This document shows positions 13,889 to 20,509 of a stretch of DNA of 22,988 bases, one piece after another. The stretch comes from CG2-30-40-21 sp043806395 (lineage in GTDB: Bacteria; UBA9089; CG2-30-40-21): the NCBI GenBank assembly GCA_043806395.1, contig JAZDHC010000059.1:1-22988 (forward strand), written 5' to 3'. A program made the translations under genes and the position numbers. Numbering within the stretch: the stretch's first letter is position 1; each line of letters begins with the position of its first letter. The notes beneath the pieces were generated by a model, which worked only from the letters and a program-made list of their open reading frames with translations, did no database searches and was not told the DNA's origin.

Positions 13889-15673
13889 ATGACAAGCAAT
13901 AAGCAAGTATTAGAATGGATTGAGGAAATGAAAGGATTATGTAAGCCAGACAGTATTTACTGGTGTGATGGCTCCATAGAGGAAAAGGGGCGTTTTGAGC
14001 AGGAGGCAATTAGCAATGGTGAGTTGGTGGAATTAAATCAGGAAAAGTTGCCAGGTTGCTTCTACCATCGGACAGCACTTAACGATGTGGCTCGAACCGA
14101 GCATCTGACCTTTATTTGTACGACTGATAAAGATGATGCGGGACCAAATAATAACTGGATGTCTCCTGAGGATGGCTATAAAAAAGCCGGAGATATATTT
14201 AGCGGCTCAATGAAGGGCAGAACCATGTATGTTATCCCATTTTCCATGGGACCGGTTGGCTCTCCATTCAGCAAGATTGGGGTGCAATTGACAGATAGCC
14301 GATATGTTGTCTTAAATATGCGTATTATGACCCGCATGGGTAAAACAGTCACTGCTGAATTGGACAAAGGGACAGATTTTATCAAATGCCTTCATTCTAC
14401 AGCTGATTTGAATGTTGACCGTCGGCTTATTCTTCATTTTCCACATGACAATACCATCTGGAGTGTTGGTTCAGGGTATGGTGGGAATGCCCTTTTAGGC
14501 AAAAAGTGTTTATCCCTCAGGCTTGCCAGTTATATGGCAAAAAATGAGGGATGGCTGGCAGAGCATATGCTTATCATGGGGGTAGAGCGACCTAATGGGT
14601 TTGTAGATTATATCGCTGCTGCATTTCCCTCAGCTTGTGGTAAGACTAATCTGGCCATGCTTATCCCACCAAAGGGATTGAAACGCAAGGGGTATCGTAT
14701 CTGGACAGTAGGTGATGATATTGCCTGGATGCGTGTTGATAGCGATGGGGCATTGTGGGCAGTTAACCCTGAGAATGGATTCTTTGGGGTGGCACCTGGA
14801 ACCAATTCTAAAACCAATCCCAATGCAATTGCCGCAATTCAAAGGGGTACTATTTATACCAATGTTGTCCTTAAACCAAATAAAACCGTCTGGTGGGAAG
14901 GGGGAAATGGACCTATTCCAAATAGGGGTATTGATTGGCAGGGGAAGCCATGGAAACCAGGTATGCTTGATTCTAATGGAAATTATATCAATGGTGCTCA
15001 CCCCAATAGTCGAGTTACGGCCCCAGTTACAAATTGTCCATCCATTTCGCATCGTATAGATCAGCATCATGGGGTGCCTATTTCAGCGATTATTTTTGGG
15101 GGGCGACGGGCACATCTTGCTCCGCTTGCGTATGAATCCTTTAATTGGCAGCACGGAGTTTTTGTAGGGGCAACCATGGCTTCTGAAATGACCGCTGCTG
15201 CTCAGGGAACAATGGGTAAGGTAAGACGCGACCCAATGGCTATGCTGCCCTTTTGTGGATATAATATGGCTGACTACTTTGGTCACTGGCTTAAAATGGG
15301 GAAGACGATGACAAAACCACCATTGATATTTAATGTAAATTGGTTTAGAACGGATGAGAACAATAACTTCCTCTGGCCTGGTTATGGGGAAAATCTTCGG
15401 GTTTTAGAGTGGATTATTGACCGTTGTTATGATAAGGCTGAGGCTGTTAAAACACCCATAGGATTTGTTCCTGCAACAGGAAGCATTGATATGACCGGGC
15501 TTAATATTGATGCAAAGGCTATGAAACAGTTATTAGATGTTAATACTAATGATTGGTTAGGGGAATTAAAGGGTATATCAGAATTCTTTGATCAATTTGG
15601 GGATAGATTACCCAGGGAGATATGGGATGAATATGCGGCACTTGAAGGGCGGTTTCAGGCTACAGGTGTATAA
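13889..15673 (+). CDS. pckG: Phosphoenolpyruvate carboxykinase (GTP)
   Basis: 594 residues, the usual size of the GTP enzyme. It interconverts oxaloacetate plus GTP and PEP plus CO2, so it links the C4 pool with gluconeogenesis; in an acetyl-CoA-pathway organism it would help carry carbon to sugars. Visible are SIYWCDGS near the start, SPFSKIGVQLTDS, GYGGNALLGKKC, the hyper-reactive Cys and P-loop FPSACGKTN (C250, K252, T253), kinase-2 VGDDIAWM (D276, D277), ENGFFGVAPGTN and NNFLWPGYGENLRVL. AAAGGAG lies upstream of the ATG. The gap from the ATPase gene is 68 bases. Its last codons overlap the LptC-like gene. Confidence 0.98.
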   Translation: MTSNKQVLEWIEEMKGLCKPDSIYWCDGSIEEKGRFEQEAISNGELVELNQEKLPGCFYHRTALNDVARTEHLTFICTTDKDDAGPNNNWMSPEDGYKKAGDIFSGSMKGRTMYVIPFSMGPVGSPFSKIGVQLTDSRYVVLNMRIMTRMGKTVTAELDKGTDFIKCLHSTADLNVDRRLILHFPHDNTIWSVGSGYGGNALLGKKCLSLRLASYMAKNEGWLAEHMLIMGVERPNGFVDYIAAAFPSACGKTNLAMLIPPKGLKRKGYRIWTVGDDIAWMRVDSDGALWAVNPENGFFGVAPGTNSKTNPNAIAAIQRGTIYTNVVLKPNKTVWWEGGNGPIPNRGIDWQGKPWKPGMLDSNGNYINGAHPNSRVTAPVTNCPSISHRIDQHHGVPISAIIFGGRRAHLAPLAYESFNWQHGVFVGATMASEMTAAAQGTMGKVRRDPMAMLPFCGYNMADYFGHWLKMGKTMTKPPLIFNVNWFRTDENNNFLWPGYGENLRVLEWIIDRCYDKAEAVKTPIGFVPATGSIDMTGLNIDAKAMKQLLDVNTNDWLGELKGISEFFDQFGDRLPREIWDEYAALEGRFQATGV

Positions 15674-16229
15674 TCTGTCGAAGCAAGGGGTGGCTCTTAT
15701 CTTATGCCTTTGTGCCTTAATTGCAGGATGCAGCCCCAAGGATAAAGCCGTTGTGAATATGACTAAGGATGAATCAGGAGCAACCCTGAAGGACTTTCAT
15801 CTTGTGGAAACAGTAAATGGGAAACCGCAGTGGGAATTGTCTGGTAAAAATGCAGAGACAAAGCAGGATATAATCAATATCCACAACATTAACTGTACCT
15901 TTTTTCATTCTCAAACAGGGGAAGCCACGCTTAAGGTAAAATCGGATAGTGGCAGGCTTGAAACAAATACTCGTGGAATTGAGCTTGTTGGCAAGGTTAT
16001 AGCTGAGGACTCAAGCAAGAACATTTTTTATGCCTCAAGGCTTATCTGGGATGCAGAACATTCGGCATTAAATAGCCCTGAAGGGATAACCATTCAGATG
16101 AAGAATGCTGTGTTTAAGGCAGATACCTTGAGCATTAACCCTGATACGCAGGTGATTGAGGCAAAAGGGGTGAGGATAAATATTGGGGGGCAACCGTTCA
16201 ATCCTTTCTTTGATAGTAAGGTGCAATAA
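15666..16229 (+). CDS. lptC: LptC-like lipopolysaccharide-export lipoprotein
   Basis: 187 residues from the GTG at 15666, which overlaps the pckG stop by 8 bases. The frame is open further upstream (ATG at 15588, 15627 or 15633), but only the GTG puts the lipoprotein signal (VALILCLCALIAGC, C22) at the N-terminus. The remainder is the LptC/OstA-like beta fold: LKDFHLVETVNGKPQWELSG, then a ladder of strands (VKSDSGRLETNTRGIELVG, FYASRLIWDAEHSALNSPEG, FKADTLSINPDTQVIEAKGV). LptC bridges the inner-membrane Lpt ABC transporter and LptA in the periplasm. Most LptC proteins have an N-terminal membrane anchor; a lipid anchor is a variant. No lptA or lptB is present in the window. Confidence 0.8.
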   Translation: MYNLSKQGVALILCLCALIAGCSPKDKAVVNMTKDESGATLKDFHLVETVNGKPQWELSGKNAETKQDIINIHNINCTFFHSQTGEATLKVKSDSGRLETNTRGIELVGKVIAEDSSKNIFYASRLIWDAEHSALNSPEGITIQMKNAVFKADTLSINPDTQVIEAKGVRINIGGQPFNPFFDSKVQ

Positions 16230-16320
16230 TAAAATACACATGAGCCGCTGGCTCACAAAGGGAAATGAAAATTAAGATGGTAGTCGCAGGGGTAGCCACA
16301 AGACTATTAGTTATTTCACC

Positions 16321-16522
16321 GTAACTACTCAGGTGTAAATAAGGGAAAAGGGGAAAGTAGGGGAAAATGGAAAAGAGAGAGAATTATGTTTCTTTTTCCC
16401 CTTTTTCCAGCTTTTTCCCTGTTCCCTTTAATCTCTTCCCTGTTCCCTTTTGCCTTACTTACACTCTTTGAATAGTTGGCTGATTCAAAATGTGTCTGAA
16501 ATAACAATAGCTGAGTAGTTAC
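16321..16522. mobile_element. 202-bp MITE-like element, GTAACTRCTCA family (copy 2)
   Basis: Perfect 12-bp terminal inverted repeats: GTAACTACTCAG at 16321-16332 and CTGAGTAGTTAC at 16511-16522. The ends match the element at 5508-5705, with one base changed in the core. The interior is a purine-rich half (AAGGGAAAAGGGGAAAG) facing a pyrimidine-rich half (CTTTTTCCCTGTTCCC), so the whole can fold. In the gene-free stretch 16230-16773 I see this element, a 6-bp hairpin at 16241-16255 and the promoter at 16666-16694. Confidence 0.75.
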
Positions 16523-16665
16523 AAGATATTTTTGATTAGAATGTTCTGCAACAATGACAAAGAGCCTTTTATCCTATGACGAAAAAATAGACATGTATCC
16601 ACACAATTCCCAGTAGAACCGTTTTTATCATTCACCAAGACATTTCAGACACCTGAAAATTTTTA

Positions 16666-16694
16666 TTGACATAAGAAGAAAATTGCTGTATAAT
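16666..16694 (+). promoter_or_regulatory. Consensus sigma70-type promoter for the Wood-Ljungdahl module
   Basis: TTGACA at 16666-16671 and TATAAT at 16689-16694, separated by 17 bases: both hexamers and the spacing match consensus exactly. It points at the acsD gene, leaving a leader of about 70 bases with a good ribosome binding site (AAGGAGAGG at 16758-16766). Transcription probably starts near 16701. Confidence 0.8.
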
Positions 16695-16773
16695 AAAGTA
16701 TTTATTTAACTTGCAACATAGAGAACGGTTGCAACTGTTCTTAGAAACCAATAAATTAAGGAGAGGTGTAAAT

Positions 16774-18102
16774 ATGAGTACAGTACCACAGCTTTTGGAA
16801 GAGTATAAGTTTCAGATCAGGGAGAACCAGTATTCCGGGATTGGTGGGCAGAATTGCTTTCCATTCCAGTCCTTTGAGGGGACTATCCCTCATATGCCAA
16901 AGATTGCCCTTGAGGTATATGACACACCTGGTGAGGAATGGCCAGAGGCTGTGGCTAATGTTTATCGGGATGTGTGGCATAATCCAGTTGACTGGGCAAA
17001 GACTATTGAGACTAAATATAAGCCTGATATGATTTGTTTGCAGCTTGCCAGTGCTGACCCAATGGGCGAGGATGCCTCCCCTGATAAGGTGGCAGAGATA
17101 GCCAGAAAAGTGGCTGAAGCTGTGTCTTTACCGTTAATTGTTTATGGGTGTGGAAATGCAGAAAAAGATGCCATAGTATTGAAAAAAGTGGCTGAGGCAT
17201 TGTCCTTTAAGAAATCATTTATCGGTCCGGTGGTAGAGGGGAATTATAATGCTGTTGGGGCTGCTATCCTATCTTATGGCCATTATGCCATTGCTCAAAC
17301 CCCAACAGATGTCAATCTTTGCAAGCAGCTCAATATTCTTTTATCCAACCTTGGGGTATCTTTGGATAACATAGTTATTGACCCTACCCCTTCTGCCCTT
17401 GGATATGGATTAGAATACACCTATTCCATCATGGAAAAGATCCGTTGTGCTGCCTTTCAAACCAATGATGATAAGCTCAATCTGCCGATTATTGGAAATA
17501 TTGCTGGTGAGGTCTGGAAGATAAAAGAGGTAAAGACAGACGATGAAAAGATGGGGAATACACAGATACGAGGTGTCTTTTTTGAGGCAATGACCGCTAT
17601 CTCTTATATTCTGGCAGGGGCAGATATTGTGGTGATAAGGCATCCGCAAACAATGACATTGCTCAGGAATTGGATGGCTGATATGGCGGGGACAGTAGGG
17701 GCAGACCTATGTGTCTGCCCTGATAATGTAGGGACAGACCTATGTGTCTGTCCTGATAAGGAAACAGAACCAGCTGACATGGATGGAATAATTCAATCTG
17801 CCTTTTCTGTATTCCGTGAATTAGGTGGGGAATTGACAGGGGGCGTATATGCCAGTGCGATGGCTATGGAATTAAAACAAAAGGGACTTGAGTCTGAGAA
17901 GAATATACCCTTGACCATAACCTATAAGGGTGTAGAGGTTGGCAGCGTGGAGAATAATATAAGGGTAGGGAATATTCTTGTTGTGATAGGCTGCAAGGAT
18001 AAGAATGCGTTGAATAGATACCTGTTATCATCAGGACTTTCCTGTGGAATAGGGTTGGCATTTGAAGAGACGATGAATATAGTTTATGCAGAAAAGGAGT
18101 AA
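16774..18102 (+). CDS. acsD: Corrinoid iron-sulfur protein small subunit (AcsD/CdhD) fused to a degenerate GxxExxY domain
   Basis: 442 residues from the ATG at 16774, chosen for AAGGAGAGG 7 bases upstream over an in-frame ATG at 16711. Residues 1-305 match the TIM-barrel AcsD/CdhD subunit, which with AcsC carries the methyl group to acetyl-CoA synthase: GGQNCFPFQSFEG, ADPMGEDASPDKVAEIA, IVYGCGNAEKDA, GHYAIAQTPTDVNLCKQLN, IDPTPSALGYGLEY and ADIVVIRHPQTM. Residues 306-328 are two copies of an 11-residue unit (VGADLCVCPDN, VGTDLCVCPDK) encoded by a palindromic repeat. Residues 334-434 match the GxxExxY family (SAFSVFRELGG, then VY, ELKQKGL, TITYKGVEV) but lack its Glu (G357 region) and E-x-K motif (IGC instead). 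The normal protein ends near residue 305-315, so this is an added domain. No acsC, acsB or acsE is in the window. Confidence 0.9.
   Translation: MSTVPQLLEEYKFQIRENQYSGIGGQNCFPFQSFEGTIPHMPKIALEVYDTPGEEWPEAVANVYRDVWHNPVDWAKTIETKYKPDMICLQLASADPMGEDASPDKVAEIARKVAEAVSLPLIVYGCGNAEKDAIVLKKVAEALSFKKSFIGPVVEGNYNAVGAAILSYGHYAIAQTPTDVNLCKQLNILLSNLGVSLDNIVIDPTPSALGYGLEYTYSIMEKIRCAAFQTNDDKLNLPIIGNIAGEVWKIKEVKTDDEKMGNTQIRGVFFEAMTAISYILAGADIVVIRHPQTMTLLRNWMADMAGTVGADLCVCPDNVGTDLCVCPDKETEPADMDGIIQSAFSVFRELGGELTGGVYASAMAMELKQKGLESEKNIPLTITYKGVEVGSVENNIRVGNILVVIGCKDKNALNRYLLSSGLSCGIGLAFEETMNIVYAEKE
17695..17760. repeat. Two in-frame tandem copies of palindromic family C inside acsD
   Basis: Units of 33 bp at 17695-17727 and 17728-17760. 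Each starts GTAGGG, has loop CTATGT, and closes with the complementary stem (GCAGAC/GTCTGC in the first, ACAGAC/GTCTGT in the second), followed by CCTGATAA. The same repeat is intergenic at 2625-2649 and 20302-20361. With 33 bp per unit the frame is preserved and each unit encodes 11 residues, placing the insertion at the boundary between the AcsD barrel and the extra domain. Confidence 0.9.
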
Positions 18103-18108
18103 ACGATC

Positions 18109-18492
18109 ATGGGAATGACACATGTAACGACTGCAGTAGTTAATCTAAGGGATCCAGAAAGACGCTGGGAAGGATTATTTTTGGTTGATACTGGTTCTAT
18201 TGATTGTATGGCTCCTGGAAGGTATTTGCGGGAGATTGGGATTGAACCCAGCGGAAAACGGAGTTATGAATTGGCTGATGGCACAGAGATAAAGATGGAT
18301 ATTGCTGCTGTCCAAATAGAGTTTATGGGTGAGATAATTGGTGCAACCATAATCTTTGGTAAGGATGATGTGGAACCCATTCTTGGCGTAACAGCCCTTG
18401 AGTCTGTTGGTATTGAGGTTGATCCGCAGAACCAGCGTCTGAAACGACTTCCTGCTGTTCGGTTGAAAAAATTTGGAGGTAAACAAATATGA
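18109..18492 (+). CDS. Retropepsin-like aspartic protease (clan AA)
   Basis: 127 residues, the size of a single retropepsin-like lobe that would work as a homodimer. The catalytic motif is D27-T28-G29-S30 within LFLVDTGSIDCMAP, followed by the flap-like YELADGTEIKMDIA strands and the second hydrophobic-hydrophobic-Gly motif ILGVTALESVGIEVDP (about 90-105). There is no signal peptide, so it is cytoplasmic. AAGGAG lies at the end of acsD, and the next gene overlaps by 4 bases (ATGA), so it is translationally coupled inside the module. Members of this family occur as small bacterial and archaeal proteins of mostly unknown substrate. Cleavage of a neighbour's product is possible but only a guess. 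Confidence 0.85.
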   Translation: MGMTHVTTAVVNLRDPERRWEGLFLVDTGSIDCMAPGRYLREIGIEPSGKRSYELADGTEIKMDIAAVQIEFMGEIIGATIIFGKDDVEPILGVTALESVGIEVDPQNQRLKRLPAVRLKKFGGKQI

Positions 18493-20228
18493 ATTTTATG
18501 GAAAAATTGGCAAAGCATAAAACCTGCCCATCTTATGAAGAGGGTGGCTGTTGCAGGGCATGTTATATGGGTCCTTGCAGGATTACGGATAAGGCTAAAG
18601 AGGGTGTTTGCGGTGCTACAGGTTCAACTGTTTCTGCCAGAAATCTCGGCAGAATGGCTGCTGCCGGGGCTTCTTCCCTGTCTACGGCTGTCCTTTCTGT
18701 GTTGGGCAACAGGGCAAGTGATTGGGTATCGAAGCAAGAGGAAAAGGGGTTGGATCTGAGTAAGATTTTGCCATCAGATCGGGTTGCCTTGCTTAATCGT
18801 CTGCATCTTACCCCGCGAAATGTTCATCGGGAGATAGTAGAATTACTCCATAGGGTGAGCATAGGTGTTGATCAGGAGTGTGAACATATTCTTTTGCAGA
18901 CTATTCGCATGAGCCTCGGTGGGGTGCTTTTTTCTGCACTTTTGCCAGCTGACGAAAAATCAGTAACAGCGGATATTGATACAGCTGTGCTTTCAGAAGA
19001 AAAGCCAAATGTCATCCTGTATGGCAATGTGGAATTGAACTCTGATAAGGTCAATGTTGTTCGGGTAGACTCTCAGCTTAGATTGGAGGCACTTCTTACC
19101 TCTGGAAGAGTGGATGTGGTATTTTACAATCTCCATTCCCAATCCATTAAATATATGGCTGAATGTTACCATACGGCTTACATTCGGGACAATTCAGGGA
19201 TAGATGTTGTAGCCAAGGCAGTTGAGAATCAGTCCAAACGCACCCAAACCCTGAATTTCAAGGGAACAATCTCGCAAATAAAACTATCCGCGCGTTTACT
19301 TAAGAATGCCCTTATGGAATCAAATATCCGTGGGATTGTCTGGCTTAGTGGGTGTGTAAATCCACGATTGGAGGATAAGAGAGCGGAATTGGTCAAGGAA
19401 TTGGTTGCTCAGGATATTCTGGTGATAGTTACTGGTTGCTCTATCAATCAGCTCATTGATACTGATTTGCTCCATCAACTAATTGCCCCTGTTGGTGAAT
19501 TCTTGAAGGAATTTTGTGAAAAAACAGGCATCCCGCCAGTGGTTTACCTTGGAAGTTGCTTGAAAGAGGGGGCAGTAATTAAACTGTTGAATGAAATAAG
19601 TGGGGCAGCAGGCATTGGGGATATATCTTCCTTGCCGGTTGGGTTAATTATTCCCTCATGGCGGAGTGAACGAAATATTTCCCTTATGCTGGGGGCAATT
19701 GCCTGTGGCATCTCGGTGCAGGTTGGTTCACACCTGCCCATTAATTCAGAGGTGCGTGGATTTTTAGAGAATAGCTGTAATGAGATCCTCCTTGGGCATT
19801 TTCTGAAAGAGGATGTATCCATCATTGAATATCTCAACCGCAAACGGGAACGGTTATCCCTTTCTGCACACTTGAATACTTATGTACCTGAAACAACAAC
19901 TACCAATGAAGATTATATAGATATGGTGGCTGGAGCTGCATTTTCCATATACAGGGCATTGGGGCACGGGTTGTCTACGGATGTTTACAGAAACGCATTG
20001 ATTGTAGAATTGAAACAACTTGATCTGCAAACCTCTATGGTAAATGTGCCAATTTTGTATCAGGGTGAGGTAATCTCCTCGCTGGAAGAATTATTGGTAG
20101 AGGATAAGCTAATCGTCTGCATAGGTGATGCACGGAATGAATTGAAGGCTGCTTTGCTGGGGACAAAGAAGGAGAAGGGGATGTATATTGTTTTTGATAG
20201 GGAGATGTTAAGGATAGGGTGGATTTAG
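18489..20228 (+). CDS. Shortened CooS-like protein lacking C-cluster ligands, with C-terminal degenerate GxxExxY domain
   Basis: 579 residues; GGAGGT precedes the ATG. Residues 1-60 match CO dehydrogenase: C13 and C21 (cluster D), C22, C25, C30 and C41 (cluster B). Compared with the full CooS at 20510, the HSDH proton-relay segment is SLST (about 63-66), the C-cluster His (GHEP) becomes Asn (YGNVEL, about 178-183), the segment with MCCTANE is deleted, and the VDVQC cysteine becomes Phe or Tyr (VDVVFYN). C289, C317 and C356 (SGCVNPR, TGCS, GSC) remain, and the catalytic Lys (PEWMSEK) is Arg (PSWRSER). Half the C-cluster ligands are therefore missing, and CO oxidation is unlikely; an electron-transfer, scaffold or metal-handling role is conceivable. 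Residues about 475-579 are a GxxExxY-like domain (AAFSIYRALGHGL, VYRNALIVELKQ) without its Glu or E-x-K. The frame is intact and codon use normal, so it is not a decayed gene. Confidence 0.85.
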   Translation: MNFMEKLAKHKTCPSYEEGGCCRACYMGPCRITDKAKEGVCGATGSTVSARNLGRMAAAGASSLSTAVLSVLGNRASDWVSKQEEKGLDLSKILPSDRVALLNRLHLTPRNVHREIVELLHRVSIGVDQECEHILLQTIRMSLGGVLFSALLPADEKSVTADIDTAVLSEEKPNVILYGNVELNSDKVNVVRVDSQLRLEALLTSGRVDVVFYNLHSQSIKYMAECYHTAYIRDNSGIDVVAKAVENQSKRTQTLNFKGTISQIKLSARLLKNALMESNIRGIVWLSGCVNPRLEDKRAELVKELVAQDILVIVTGCSINQLIDTDLLHQLIAPVGEFLKEFCEKTGIPPVVYLGSCLKEGAVIKLLNEISGAAGIGDISSLPVGLIIPSWRSERNISLMLGAIACGISVQVGSHLPINSEVRGFLENSCNEILLGHFLKEDVSIIEYLNRKRERLSLSAHLNTYVPETTTTNEDYIDMVAGAAFSIYRALGHGLSTDVYRNALIVELKQLDLQTSMVNVPILYQGEVISSLEELLVEDKLIVCIGDARNELKAALLGTKKEKGMYIVFDREMLRIGWI

Positions 20229-20301
20229 GAGAATACGGGATAATGTCATAAATTGTGTTTTTCGCTGGTCTTAATCAACGATAGCTGCGTTGTTCAGGTT
20301 C

Positions 20302-20361
20302 GTAGGGGCGAACCTATGTGTTCGCCCAATTATTTGGGTAGACACACAGGTCTACCCCTAC
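20302..20361. repeat. Two facing palindromes of family C
   Basis: GTAGGGGCGAAC-CTATGT-GTTCGCCC at 20302-20327 faces an inverted copy at 20336-20361 which reads GTAGGGGTAGAC-CTGTGT-GTCTACCC on the - strand. The stems differ but each is self-complementary. The pair lies in the 281-base gap before the full-length cooS. Confidence 0.85.
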
Positions 20362-20402
20362 GGTCCACCTTTACGCCTTGCTCGCCTTGATTGGAATATA
20401 TT

Positions 20403-20472
20403 GGGACACTTCCCATATTATGAGGCGGGACACACCAAAAAGCTGAAGGATAATTAATATGGGAAGTGTCCC
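20403..20472. repeat. 18-bp perfect inverted repeat just upstream of cooS
   Basis: GGGACACTTCCCATATTA at 20403-20420 and TAATATGGGAAGTGTCCC at 20455-20472 with a 34-base loop. The right arm lies 25 bases before the ribosome binding site of cooS and contains an in-frame ATG (20459) that is not the likely start. It may be a mobile repeat or an mRNA stabilising or processing hairpin. Confidence 0.8.
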
Positions 20473-20509
20473 CCCTATTTTAAAATTAGGTGTACTAGGA
20501 GGAAAATTT

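Noticed and set aside
16241..16255. Intrinsic terminator after the LptC-like gene (TGAGCC-GCT-GGCTCA)
   Set aside because: The stem is only 6 bp and no T-run follows it, so it is not convincing.
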